Numbered from the stretch's first letter, positions 45,502 to 54,415 are shown. The stretch: DNA of 58,506 nucleotides from an uncultured Pelagibacteraceae bacterium (GCA_902587315.1 CACIKW010000004.1:1-58506); one strand, 5' to 3'. Numbers and translations are program-made. Notes: generated from the letters alone by a model not told the origin.

Positions 45502-46484
45502 TTTACAACTTTTCCGAAGGTTCGAATTCTTGATATTCCTCCATCTGGATAAATATTTATTCTTATATAATTAACTTTGCTTGTTTTTGGTGTTTTGATT
45601 TTAAAATTATGTTTTTTATGGGGATGAAGCTTAGCTTTATTTACAAGTGTCTTCCATTTTTTTGATTTTTTTACAATTGAATTATTTGACAATTTTATAG
45701 GAATAAATGTTCCTTGAACCGAACATCTATCAGGGTAATTTCCCTTAAAATGATGTGTATCAATTTCAATTTTATTAATTTTTCCTGTTCGACCCATTTT
45801 TATTATAAGCCAGTCAAAGTTTTTTCCTCTGCTCCTTCTTGTTTCCCATCCATCACCCATGTTTTTACCTTTGCCTGGCGAGAGCACATTTTCAGCTCTT
45901 CCAAAATGTTCGTTGTTACAACCCACAATTGATGCTCCATTTAACATAGAAGTAAGATTAACTGTTTTACTTCCATAATTTATATTTTTAGTTTCAATTT
46001 CTCCATAAAGTCTAAGTCTTGCCACTCCACCATCTGGATAAATATTAAGTTTAACATGAGTAAAGATAGATTTATTTTTAATACTAAATTTATGATTTTT
46101 GTTTGGTCCAAGTTTTTTATGATTTAAAATTTTAGTCCATTTTGTGCCGCTATTCAGTTTTTTATTATTTTGACAAGCTTCTAAAGAGGCATAAGTTGGT
46201 TGATTCCCAGAAAAGTGAGTAGTGTCAATATCAACATAAAAAATTCTTCCTGGTTTACCAAGTTTTATAATTAAGTAATCAAATCCTTTTCCTCTTCTTC
46301 TTCTAGTTTCCCATCCATCCATCCACTTTCCATGTTTATCAAAAACGCCATCTTTAAAAATTGGTGGACTGGGGTTAATTATTCTATTTGCAGATGCAAA
46401 AAAATCATCAGTTTTAAAAATAACTTTTGATCCAAGTCTTGGGTCAGACAAATTAATCATTTTACCATTGATAAATTTTTTCAT
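45498..46484 (-). CDS. alc: Allantoicase
   Basis: Hydrolyses allantoate to ureidoglycolate and urea. The 328-residue protein shows the family's two repeated jelly-roll halves: first DGWETRRRRGKGFDYLIIKLGKPG with DTTHFSGNQPTYASLEA, then DGWETRRSRGKNFDWLIIKMGRTG with DTHHFKGNYPDRCSVQG. Each half ends in a NIYPDGG(V/I)xRxR motif. The repeat itself makes the call firm. It starts 1 bp after the uraD stop and overlaps allA by 4 bp. Confidence 0.95.
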   Translation of the reverse strand: MKKFINGKMINLSDPRLGSKVIFKTDDFFASANRIINPSPPIFKDGVFDKHGKWMDGWETRRRRGKGFDYLIIKLGKPGRIFYVDIDTTHFSGNQPTYASLEACQNNKKLNSGTKWTKILNHKKLGPNKNHKFSIKNKSIFTHVKLNIYPDGGVARLRLYGEIETKNINYGSKTVNLTSMLNGASIVGCNNEHFGRAENVLSPGKGKNMGDGWETRRSRGKNFDWLIIKMGRTGKINKIEIDTHHFKGNYPDRCSVQGTFIPIKLSNNSIVKKSKKWKTLVNKAKLHPHKKHNFKIKTPKTSKVNYIRINIYPDGGISRIRTFGKVVK

Positions 46485-46485
46485 A

Positions 46486-46977
46486 TTATTTTATTTCACT
46501 TAGACGTAAACTTGCAATTTTTTTTACTTGTTTTTTAGCTTCCTCAAACTCTAAATTTATATTATTTGTTATTCTTTGTCTAAAACTATTCAATATTTCA
46601 TTCTTATTTTTTCCTTTAACAGCAATAATAAAAGGAAAACCAAACTTTTTTTTATAATCTTCATTTAATTTATTAAATTCTAAGAACTCTTCATTTGTAC
46701 ATTGATTTAAGTTTGCATTTGTTTGTTCAATTTTGGAATCTTTAGTTAATTTTTTTTGAATAGCTAAATCTGGATGAGAATTAAGAATTTCTAAATGCTT
46801 CTCTTTTACAGTATTTTCAAAAATTTCCATCATTTTAGCAAACAATTCATCAAGATCATCATAAGGTTTTGAATTGTAACATTCCTCTGCGATCCATTCT
46901 GTTTTTTCGAAAACATTTCCAAAAATAGATAAAAATTCAGTTTTATTTAATTTATTAAACTTGTCTATTGAGCTCAT
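46486..46977 (-). CDS. uraD: OHCU decarboxylase
   Basis: The 2-oxo-4-hydroxy-4-carboxy-5-ureidoimidazoline decarboxylase, which forms S-allantoin. The 163-residue all-helical protein has LNSHPDLAIQKKL (catalytic His in HPDLA), a Gln/Thr-rich middle and KKFGFPFIIAVKGKNKNEIL, the substrate loop. It opens the minus arm of the urate pathway, back to back with uraH across a 67-bp gap. Confidence 0.93.
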   Translation of the reverse strand: MSSIDKFNKLNKTEFLSIFGNVFEKTEWIAEECYNSKPYDDLDELFAKMMEIFENTVKEKHLEILNSHPDLAIQKKLTKDSKIEQTNANLNQCTNEEFLEFNKLNEDYKKKFGFPFIIAVKGKNKNEILNSFRQRITNNINLEFEEAKKQVKKIASLRLSEIK

Positions 46978-47022
46978 TATGATTTTATCGCTTCAGTTTT
47001 AATATTTTAATTATTTATTAAT

Positions 47023-47037
47023 TGTATATTATATACA
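47023..47037. promoter_or_regulatory. Inverted repeat in the divergent uraD-uraH control region
   Basis: A perfect inverted repeat TGTATA-TTA-TATACA sits in the only gap between the two purine arms (46978-47044), 7 bp before the uraH start. Its TGTATA...TATACA form resembles operators of FCD-type GntR regulators, though AT-rich DNA makes such repeats common. One protein bound here could control both arms. No regulator gene is adjacent. Confidence 0.35.
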
Positions 47038-47044
47038 TAACTTT

Positions 47045-47395
47045 ATGACAAAATTAACTACACATGTATTAGATATTTATTCTGGAAAACCTGGCAGGGG
47101 TATCAAAGTTGATCTATATCATATTAATGATAATAAACGAGAAAAATTAAGTAGCGTAATATTGAACAATGATGGTCGGCCAGATAAACCTTTGGTAGAA
47201 GGATCAAATTTTAAAGAGGGACAATATGAAATTATTTTTTTTATAGGTGACTATTTTAAAAATATAACTGAAATGCAAAAAACTCCTTTTTTAGATGATG
47301 TTGTTGTAAGATTTGGAATTTCTAATCCCAAAGAGCATTACCATGTGCCATTACTTGTTTCACCTTGGAGTTATTCTACTTACAGAGGAAGCTAA
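47045..47395 (+). CDS. uraH: 5-hydroxyisourate hydrolase
   Basis: A transthyretin-like hydrolase acting on 5-hydroxyisourate, the unstable product of urate oxidation. The 116-residue protein has the three signature sites: N-terminal LTTHVLDIYSGKPG, the central DGRPDKPL-type loop, and the C-terminal YHVPLLVSPWSYSTYRGS tetrapeptide that marks HIU hydrolases from true transthyretin. No signal peptide, so cytoplasmic. It is directly joined to the xanthine dehydrogenase genes: stop 47395, next ATG 47396. Confidence 0.95.
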   Translation: MTKLTTHVLDIYSGKPGRGIKVDLYHINDNKREKLSSVILNNDGRPDKPLVEGSNFKEGQYEIIFFIGDYFKNITEMQKTPFLDDVVVRFGISNPKEHYHVPLLVSPWSYSTYRGS

Positions 47396-47932
47396 ATGTC
47401 TTCCAATAAAATAAAATTTGTCTGGGAAAATAAAATTTTTACAATAAAAAATCTAGATCCAAACGAAACTATACTTAATTATGTTCGCTTAAATTTAAAA
47501 AAAACTGGAACAAAAGAAGGTTGTGCTGAGGGTGGCTGTGGTGCGTGCACGATTGTTTTGGGAGAGATAGAAAATAATAAAATTATTTATAAAGCAATTA
47601 ATTCCTGTATCAGTTTCTTACCAAGTTTAGAAGGAAAACAACTTATACTTGTTGAGGACCTCATTGCAGATAATGGAAGCTTACATGTAGTGCAAGATGC
47701 GATGATTAAACATCACGGTTCACAGTGTGGCTTTTGTACACCGGGATTTGTTATGTCACTTTTTGCAATGTATAAAAATTTTAATTCATATAATAAAGAA
47801 AAAATTCAAGATTCAATATCAGGCAATTTATGTCGCTGCACAGGGTATCGACCAATAATAGATGCTGCGAAAAGTTTAAATAGTTCAAGCAAAATAGATA
47901 AATTTTATAAAAATAGAAAAAAAAACTATTAA
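47396..47932 (+). CDS. xdhA: Xanthine dehydrogenase small subunit, iron-sulfur part
   Basis: The [2Fe-2S] portion of xanthine dehydrogenase, which passes electrons from the molybdenum site to FAD. The 178 residues carry the plant-type cluster GCAEGGCGACTIVLGE with C in NSCISFL and the helical-domain cluster HGSQCGFCTPGF with SGNLCRCTGYRP. The frame ends at 47932 in the linker. The FAD part follows in another frame with no good start, and dropping one A from the A9 run (47917-47925) joins them into a 478-residue protein, the usual XdhA size. This may be one gene with a homopolymer shift or two separate subunits. Confidence 0.88.
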   Translation: MSSNKIKFVWENKIFTIKNLDPNETILNYVRLNLKKTGTKEGCAEGGCGACTIVLGEIENNKIIYKAINSCISFLPSLEGKQLILVEDLIADNGSLHVVQDAMIKHHGSQCGFCTPGFVMSLFAMYKNFNSYNKEKIQDSISGNLCRCTGYRPIIDAAKSLNSSSKIDKFYKNRKKNY

Positions 47933-47936
47933 CCTT

Positions 47937-48833
47937 TTGAAAAAAATAAATTTAGAAAATGTAACTTTAACAAATAGGAGTAAGAAATATTTTTCACCAA
48001 AAAACATTAAAGAATTAAAAAAAATAATTAATTATAATCCAAATGCAACATTTTTAAGCGGTGGAACAGATCTTTCTTTACATGTTACCAAAGAAAGAAA
48101 AGAAATTAATAATATTATTTCATTAAATTCAATTAAAGAGCTTAAATTTATTAAAGAAAAAAATGGCAATATTCAAGTAGGAGCAGGAATTTCTCTAATA
48201 AAATTTGAGCAATATGTTAAAAAATATTATCCTGACTTTAATTCAATTCTTAAAAGATATGGGTCAGTACAAATTAGAAATGTTGGCACAATTGCTGGCA
48301 ACATAGCCACAGCCTCACCAATTGGAGATACACTGCCGTTGTTATTATCTCTTGATGCAAAAGTTGTTTTACAAAAAAACTCTAAACAAACCGTTTTACC
48401 TTTAAATAAATTCTTTATCAGTTATAGAAAAACAAAATTAAAAAAAGGCCAATTTATTCATTCTATAATTATTCCTATTTATAAAAAAAATATTTTTAAA
48501 GCATATAAAATATCTAAAAGAATAGATGATGATATCTCATCAGTATGTGCTTCATTTAATTTAGAAGTAATAAATAAAAAAATAAAAAATATAAAAATTG
48601 CATATGGAGGAATGGCTGCAATACCAAAAAGAGCAATAAATTGTGAGAAAATCTTAATTAATTCAAATTTATCTGAAGAGAATTTTAATAAAGCAAAAAA
48701 ATACCTAGAAAAAGATTTTGCTCCAATAGATGATATGAGGGCGTCAAAAAATTATCGTATGGAAGTAGCAAAAAACTTATTAATGAAATGTTTTATTGAA
48801 ATCAAAAAACATAAATTAATTAGACTAAATTAA
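47937..48833 (+). CDS. xdhA: Xanthine dehydrogenase small subunit, FAD part
   Basis: The FAD-binding portion: FSPKNIKELKKII, NATFLSGGTDLSLHVTK (FAD pyrophosphate loop), YGSVQIRNVGTIAGNIATASPIGDTLPLLLSLDAK and the CO-dehydrogenase-flavoprotein-type C-terminal domain. The only formal start is TTG 47937 with no ribosome-binding site, 4 bp after the first part's stop, so independent initiation looks weak. Reading through the A9 run from the first part gives NRKKTINLLKKINLENV without a break. Length and order fit a fused XdhA. Confidence 0.85.
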   Translation: MKKINLENVTLTNRSKKYFSPKNIKELKKIINYNPNATFLSGGTDLSLHVTKERKEINNIISLNSIKELKFIKEKNGNIQVGAGISLIKFEQYVKKYYPDFNSILKRYGSVQIRNVGTIAGNIATASPIGDTLPLLLSLDAKVVLQKNSKQTVLPLNKFFISYRKTKLKKGQFIHSIIIPIYKKNIFKAYKISKRIDDDISSVCASFNLEVINKKIKNIKIAYGGMAAIPKRAINCEKILINSNLSEENFNKAKKYLEKDFAPIDDMRASKNYRMEVAKNLLMKCFIEIKKHKLIRLN

Positions 48834-48836
48834 ATA

Positions 48837-51149
48837 ATGAGTGAAAATATTTTAATAAACGAAAAAAGACCACATGACAGTGCTTCTAAACATGTGACTG
48901 GACATGCAATTTATACTGATGATATTAAAGAACCATATGGGACTCTTTATGGTGCAATTGGTTGGAGTAATAAAGCACATGCAATTATTAAAAAAATTGA
49001 CTTATCTGAAGTATGGAAGAGTGAAGGAGTTGTTTCAGTTGTTGGTCAAAAAGATATTAAAGGAAGGAATGATGTTGGACCAGTTTTTGATGGAGATCCC
49101 ATATTTCCGAAAAAAAAAGTAGAATATTATGGACAACCTTTATTTGCTGTAGCTGCTACCTCTACTGAACTTGCAAGAAAAGCAATATTAAAAGCTAAAA
49201 TTAGTTATAAAGATTTAAGACCAATTGTAACAATAAAAGAATCATTAAAAAAAAAAAAATTTATTTCAAAAGTTAGAAAAATTAAGAGAGGGAATCCTTC
49301 AAAAAAGATTTTAAAATCAAAACATAATTTAAAAGGAAATTTTACCACAGGAAGCCAAGAACATTTTTATTTAGAAGGCCAAGTTGCATTTGTTATACCC
49401 AGAGAAGATAATGATTTACTAGTTTATAGTTCAACACAACATCCTTCAGAGACACAACAAATAATAGCGAAAATGTTAAATCAAAAAAGTAACACTATAA
49501 ATGTTATAGTAAGAAGAATAGGAGGTGGATTTGGTGGAAAGGAAACTAATTTTTTAACTTCTAGTATTTGTGCATTGCTAGCGAGAAAAACAATGAAACC
49601 CATCAAACTTAGACTTGATAGAGATGATGATATTATTATTACTGGAAAGAGACATGACTTTTATTCAGAATTTGAAGTAGGTTTCAATGATGCAGGAGTT
49701 ATTGAAGGTTTGAAAATTAAATTAGCTTCTAGATGTGGAATGTCACCAGATTTATCTCTTGCGATAAATGAAAGAGCATTATTACATATAGATAACGCTT
49801 ATTATCTTTCTGATATAGAAGTACATAATTATCTTTGTAAAACAAATACGGTAACCTCAACTGCATTTAGAGGTTTTGGTGGTAACCAAGGCATGATGGC
49901 TATTGAAAATATAATGGACAATATATCAAGGTTTTTAAAAAAGGATCCATCAGAAATAAGAAAAAGAAATTTTTATAAAAAAAATAATAGAAATATTACT
50001 CATTATGGAATGAAAATTGAGGATAATGTAATAAATGAAATTTTCAGCAAACTAATAAAAAAATCAAATTATAAAAAGAGATATTTAAAAATAAAAAAAT
50101 TAAATTCAAAAAATAATAATTTAAAAAAAGGTCTTGCAATTACACCTGTTAAATTTGGAATTTCTTTTACAACAATTCATTTAAATCAAGCAGGCGCACT
50201 TGTTCATATTTATACTGATGGGAGTGTTCATTTGAACCATGGCGGAATTGAAATGGGTCAAGGAACAAACACAAAAATTGCACAACTTGTAGCAAATGCA
50301 TTTGGTCTTCCATTTGAAAAAATTAAAATTTCTTCAACAAATACCTCAAAAGTTCCAAATACATCAGCAAGTGCAGCTTCATCAACTACTGACTTAAACG
50401 GTGCCGCAGCACTTAATGCAGTATCAAAAATTAAAAAAAATTTAGAAAAATTTATTAAATTAAAATATAATATTAACACTGATAATGTAATTTATGAAAA
50501 AGGATTAATTAAAGTAAAAAATAAATTATTTAGTTTTAACAAAATAGTTAATGAAGCATATTTAAACAGAGTCTCTCTATCCTCTTCTGGTTTTTATTCG
50601 ACACCAAAAATTAAATTTAATAAGAAAAATTTTGTTGGTAGACCTTTTTTATATTTTTGCTATGGCGCAGCAGTGACAGAAGTTACAATAGATACTCTAA
50701 CTGGCGAGAACGTAATTGATCGAGTTGATATATTGCATGATGCTGGAAAAGCAATAAATCCTGCATTAGAATTAGGACAAATAGAAGGTGGATTTGTTCA
50801 AGGGCAAGGATGGCTAACTATGGAAGAAGTAAATTGGAATCCTGATGGGAAAATAACGACCGTTTCTCCTTCCACATACAAAATTCCTGCAGTAGCTGAT
50901 ATGCCAAAAAAATTTAACGTTGAGATTTATAAAGAGGGAATAAATAAAGAAAAAGTAGTAAACAAATCTAAAACTACAGGTGAACCTCCGCTCATGTTAG
51001 CAATGAGCGTATTTTATGCAATAAAAGATGCGATAGCTTCAGTAGGAGAATACAAAACCGCTCCAATTCTTGATGCTCCTGCAACGCCTGAAAAAATTTT
51101 AATGAGTATAAAAAATTTAAAGAATAAAATTAAATATAATAAAATCTAA
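48837..51149 (+). CDS. xdhB: Xanthine dehydrogenase large (molybdopterin) subunit
   Basis: The catalytic subunit that oxidises hypoxanthine/xanthine to urate at a molybdenum cofactor. The 770-residue protein shows KHVTGHAIYTDDI at the start, GSQEHFYLEGQ (a Gln that contacts the cofactor), RRIGGGFGGKETN, TAFRGFGGNQGMMAIE (with the substrate-site Arg), HGGIEMGQGTNTKIAQ, and TTGEPPLMLAMSVFYAIKDAI with the catalytic Glu. It follows the FAD part by 3 bp. The cofactor-sulfurating chaperone xdhC is not in the window. Confidence 0.95.
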   Translation: MSENILINEKRPHDSASKHVTGHAIYTDDIKEPYGTLYGAIGWSNKAHAIIKKIDLSEVWKSEGVVSVVGQKDIKGRNDVGPVFDGDPIFPKKKVEYYGQPLFAVAATSTELARKAILKAKISYKDLRPIVTIKESLKKKKFISKVRKIKRGNPSKKILKSKHNLKGNFTTGSQEHFYLEGQVAFVIPREDNDLLVYSSTQHPSETQQIIAKMLNQKSNTINVIVRRIGGGFGGKETNFLTSSICALLARKTMKPIKLRLDRDDDIIITGKRHDFYSEFEVGFNDAGVIEGLKIKLASRCGMSPDLSLAINERALLHIDNAYYLSDIEVHNYLCKTNTVTSTAFRGFGGNQGMMAIENIMDNISRFLKKDPSEIRKRNFYKKNNRNITHYGMKIEDNVINEIFSKLIKKSNYKKRYLKIKKLNSKNNNLKKGLAITPVKFGISFTTIHLNQAGALVHIYTDGSVHLNHGGIEMGQGTNTKIAQLVANAFGLPFEKIKISSTNTSKVPNTSASAASSTTDLNGAAALNAVSKIKKNLEKFIKLKYNINTDNVIYEKGLIKVKNKLFSFNKIVNEAYLNRVSLSSSGFYSTPKIKFNKKNFVGRPFLYFCYGAAVTEVTIDTLTGENVIDRVDILHDAGKAINPALELGQIEGGFVQGQGWLTMEEVNWNPDGKITTVSPSTYKIPAVADMPKKFNVEIYKEGINKEKVVNKSKTTGEPPLMLAMSVFYAIKDAIASVGEYKTAPILDAPATPEKILMSIKNLKNKIKYNKI

Positions 51150-51156
51150 CAACTAA

Positions 51157-51627
51157 ATGACTACAAAAAATAAATTTATGAAAAGAGCAATAGAGCTTTC
51201 AGAAAATAGTGCAAATAGTACTGGAGGGCCATTTGGCTGTGTAATCGTCAAAGATGAAAAAATTATAGCAGAAGGATCTAATGAGGTTACTTTTACAAAT
51301 GATCCAACCGCACATGCCGAAATAGTTGCTATAAGAAAAGCATGCAAGAATTTAAATACATTTAATCTTTCAGATTGTGATATTTACACAAGTTGCGAAC
51401 CATGTCCCATGTGTTTATCAGCCATATATTGGTCTCACATTAATACTATTTATTATGCAAATACCAGAGAGGATGCAAAAAAAATAAATTTTGATGACTC
51501 AATGATTTACTCAGAATTTACAAAAAAAATCGAAGATAGAAAAATTCCAATCAAGCAAATGTTAAGAGAGGAAGCTCTCAAAGCCTTTGAAATTTGGGAT
51601 AAAAAAAAGGATAAGATAGAATACTAA
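51157..51627 (+). CDS. guaD: Guanine deaminase, cytidine-deaminase fold
   Basis: A 156-residue zinc deaminase that turns guanine into xanthine. Zinc and proton-shuttle residues are in PTAHAEIVAIRKA and TSCEPCPMCLSAIYWS. The C-terminal NFDDSMIYSEF stretch is what sets the Bacillus-type guanine deaminases apart from tRNA adenosine deaminase (TadA). Placement between xdhB and puuD supports guanine as substrate. Confidence 0.88.
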   Translation: MTTKNKFMKRAIELSENSANSTGGPFGCVIVKDEKIIAEGSNEVTFTNDPTAHAEIVAIRKACKNLNTFNLSDCDIYTSCEPCPMCLSAIYWSHINTIYYANTREDAKKINFDDSMIYSEFTKKIEDRKIPIKQMLREEALKAFEIWDKKKDKIEY

Positions 51628-51630
51628 TCT

Positions 51631-52542
51631 ATGGAATATTTGCCCTACACATTAAAATGGTTAGAGCTTTTATTAAGATGGGGACATGTCTTGTTTGCAA
51701 TTCTTTGGGTTGGAAATAGTTTTTTATTTAATTATTTAGACAATAAATTAAATAAAAATATTTCTAATGAAGATATTGATGGTGAAGGTTATTTGATGCA
51801 CTCAGGGTTTTATTATAAATTAACAAGACTGAAAAAATCACCTCCAATAAATTATTTAAACCAGCTAGTAATATTTAAATGGCAAAGTTATTTGACTTTT
51901 ATTTCTGGAATATTGTTACTTGCTATAGTTTATTATTATAACTCAGGTGTTTTAATGGTTGATAAAAGAGTTTTAGAAATTTCACCTCTTTATGCAATTA
52001 TTATTTCAATATCATCGCTTGTAGTATCTTGGTTGGTATATGATTTATTGTGCAAATCTAATTTAATTAAAAATGATGTTTTATTTAATTTGGTTATATT
52101 AATATTACTTGTTTTGATTTCTTTTGGTTTAACAAAACTATTTGGACCAAAATTTGCCTTTCTAAGTGTTGGTCTAATAATAGGCACAAATATGTTTGGA
52201 AATGTATTTACGGTAATAATCCCAAATCAAATGAATATTATAAATAGTAGCAAAAAAAATGAAAAATTTGACAGCAGTTTGTCTTTAGCTGCAAAACAAA
52301 GATCAATACATAATAATTATTCCACTTTTTTAGTTTTATTTATTATGCTTTCCGGTCACTATAGTTTTATTGTTTACCATAAATATAATTGGTTAATTTT
52401 ATCTTTAATTGCAATAATATCAGTATCTGCGAGACATTATTTTAATTTGAGAGGAAGAAACATTCACAGGTTGTATATTTTAATTTGTTCTTTTTTATCT
52501 TTGGTTGCTCTTGCAGTTTTGCTTTTAATATTTAAAAATTGA
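51631..52542 (+). CDS. puuD: Membrane urate oxidase PuuD, without cytochrome domain
   Basis: An integral-membrane urate hydroxylase that starts urate breakdown to 5-hydroxyisourate. The 303-residue protein matches the PuuD N-terminal domain: LKWLELLLRWGHVLFAILWVGNSF with a conserved His, EGYLMHSGFYY, FKWQSYLTFISGILLLAIVYY and the late AAKQRSIHNNYSTFLVLFIMLSGHYSFI with several His, then one or two last helices. Well-known PuuD proteins carry a C-terminal cytochrome c domain (CxxCH); this one ends before it and no CxxCH is present. A separate electron acceptor would be needed. Neighbours guaD, xdhAB and uraH support the role. Confidence 0.88.
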   Translation: MEYLPYTLKWLELLLRWGHVLFAILWVGNSFLFNYLDNKLNKNISNEDIDGEGYLMHSGFYYKLTRLKKSPPINYLNQLVIFKWQSYLTFISGILLLAIVYYYNSGVLMVDKRVLEISPLYAIIISISSLVVSWLVYDLLCKSNLIKNDVLFNLVILILLVLISFGLTKLFGPKFAFLSVGLIIGTNMFGNVFTVIIPNQMNIINSSKKNEKFDSSLSLAAKQRSIHNNYSTFLVLFIMLSGHYSFIVYHKYNWLILSLIAIISVSARHYFNLRGRNIHRLYILICSFLSLVALAVLLLIFKN

Positions 52543-52556
52543 TATTATAAAAATTT

Positions 52557-53081
52557 ATGTCAGAAAAATTAATTGTAAGCTGGGAAGAGTACAATCAAAC
52601 AGTAGAAAAGCTAGCAATTCAAATAGATGAGAGTGGATATAAACCAGATATTTTAGTGGGCATAATGCGTGGTGCTGCTCCCATGATTGATGTGTTGAGT
52701 AGAGTTTTTAAAATTAAATGTGCCTATTTAGCTGTAGAATCTTATAGCGGCAAAGGTATTGAAGATGAACAAGGAGATATTGTTTTTTCAAGAGAGATGA
52801 GCTCAATTGCACCTAACATGGGTGGAAAAATTTTACTTTGTGATGATTTGTCTGATACCGGTATTACTTTTAACAAAAGTATAGATTGGTTAAAAAAATA
52901 TGAACCAATTAAAAATAAAATTGAAGATATTAAAACAGCTACACTTTGGAAGAAAAAGAAGTCAACTTTTGAACCTGACTATTGTGCAGTAAAATTAGAT
53001 TCAAACCCATGGATTGTTCAGCCTTTTGAAGTTTATGAAGAAGTAAGAATTGAAGATATCAAAAAAAAGCACCAAAAATAA
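52557..53081 (+). CDS. Purine phosphoribosyltransferase (xanthine/hypoxanthine type)
   Basis: A 174-residue type I phosphoribosyltransferase. The PRPP loop is ILLCDDLSDTGIT; an N-terminal VGIMRGAAPMI gives the cis-peptide loop, and SNPWIVQPFE near the end gives the aromatic that stacks on the base. It would return xanthine, guanine or hypoxanthine to nucleotides, the opposite of the catabolic genes before it, so the cell can choose salvage or breakdown. It ends in a hairpin terminator. Confidence 0.82.
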   Translation: MSEKLIVSWEEYNQTVEKLAIQIDESGYKPDILVGIMRGAAPMIDVLSRVFKIKCAYLAVESYSGKGIEDEQGDIVFSREMSSIAPNMGGKILLCDDLSDTGITFNKSIDWLKKYEPIKNKIEDIKTATLWKKKKSTFEPDYCAVKLDSNPWIVQPFEVYEEVRIEDIKKKHQK

Positions 53082-53107
53082 AAAGGCGATCTGTTAAGAT
53101 CGCCTTT
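53082..53107. terminator. Bidirectional hairpin terminator
   Basis: A 10-bp perfect stem AAAGGCGATC / GATCGCCTTT with loop TGTTAA, between the convergent phosphoribosyltransferase and permease genes. The T-rich tail is better on the minus strand (TTTTTATTTTT), so it mainly ends the permease transcript. Confidence 0.75.
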
Positions 53108-53128
53108 AAATTAATTTAAAGTTTATTA

Positions 53129-54415
53129 CTAAGCTACAGCGAAGCTAATCACACTTAACAATGCAATTACCCATATAGCTGGGCTTATATCAACTTTACC
53201 AGTAAGTATTTTGATAGCCGCGTACGATATAAATGCCAAAGCTATTCCATGAGATATAGAATAAGTAAATGGCATTGCAATCATAGCAAGTACAGCTGGT
53301 CCGGACTCCGCAATGTCATCCCATTCTATATCAACAATATTTCTAACAAATAGAGTTGCAATATAGATTAAAGCTGCACCATCAATTTCTTTTGGCAAGC
53401 TTGTAGCTAATGGACTAAAGAATAGACATAATAAAAATAGTATTCCTATTACCAAAGACGTCATTCCAGTTTTTCCACCAGCTTTTACTCCAGCAGCTGA
53501 CTCAACGTAAGTAGTTACAGTTGAAGTACCCATAAATGCACCAGCAACAGTAGATACGCTATCAGAAAGCATAGCTTTATCAATGTCCTGTATTTTACCA
53601 TCTTTACCAATTTTACCTGCTACATTAGCAACACTAGTTAGTGTTCCTGCCGTATCAAAAAAGTCAATAAAGAATAAAGTAAATATTACAGTTACCATCG
53701 AAGCAGATAATGCTGCACCTAGATCAAATTTAAACAGGTAAGTCATTGGTGGTGGCGCAGAAACCACACCATTGAATTTAGCTAAACCTGTAATCCAAGC
53801 GATGATACTGAAAGCGACAATTCCAATTATAATATTTCCCTTGATACCTTTTTTTTCCATAACAATCATCGAAACAAAAGCACCAGCACCTAATAATAAG
53901 AGTGGATTAGAAACATCACCTAGCTGAACTAAAGTTACAGGATTGTCAGCAGTTAATCCCATAATTTCAAATCCAATTATTGCTAAGAATAATCCAATAC
54001 CAGCTCCTATACCAAGTTTTAAGCTTTTAGGAATTGAGTTAATTAACCAAGCTCTGATAGGTGTAAGTGAAATAATTAAGAACACAACACCAGCAACTAG
54101 TACAGCACCCAATGCTTCTTCAGGTGTGTATTTCATTCCTAGACAAACACCATAGGCAATAAATGCATTTATTCCCATTCCTGGTGCTAATCCCACAGGC
54201 CAAGTTTTTGCGTAGAAAGCAGCTATGAAACATGCAAGTGCAGTCGCACATGCTGTTGCAGTGAATACACCGCCAAAATCAAAACCACCATCAGACAAAA
54301 TGACTGGATTCAAGAACATTATATAGGCCATAGTCAAAAAGGTTGAGAAACCAGCCACAACTTCTGTTCTAAAATCAGTCTTATGTTTTTTATAGTTAAA
54401 GTAGTTATCTAACAT
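53129..54415 (-). CDS. NCS2 purine permease, AzgA/PbuG-like
   Basis: A 428-residue membrane symporter, most like the guanine/hypoxanthine (AzgA/PbuG) branch of NCS2. I take ATG 54415, not the longer frame from 54454, because GGAGG (54420-54424) lies four bases before it. Visible parts are FNYKKHKTDFRTEVVAGFSTFLTMAYIMFLNP (first 35 residues), GLAPGMGINAFIAYG, FFDTAGTLTSVANVAGKIG and STVTTYVESAAGVKAGGKTG. About twelve helices. It supplies purines to the guaD-xdh pathway. Two palindromes lie just upstream. Confidence 0.88.
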   Translation of the reverse strand: MLDNYFNYKKHKTDFRTEVVAGFSTFLTMAYIMFLNPVILSDGGFDFGGVFTATACATALACFIAAFYAKTWPVGLAPGMGINAFIAYGVCLGMKYTPEEALGAVLVAGVVFLIISLTPIRAWLINSIPKSLKLGIGAGIGLFLAIIGFEIMGLTADNPVTLVQLGDVSNPLLLLGAGAFVSMIVMEKKGIKGNIIIGIVAFSIIAWITGLAKFNGVVSAPPPMTYLFKFDLGAALSASMVTVIFTLFFIDFFDTAGTLTSVANVAGKIGKDGKIQDIDKAMLSDSVSTVAGAFMGTSTVTTYVESAAGVKAGGKTGMTSLVIGILFLLCLFFSPLATSLPKEIDGAALIYIATLFVRNIVDIEWDDIAESGPAVLAMIAMPFTYSISHGIALAFISYAAIKILTGKVDISPAIWVIALLSVISFAVA

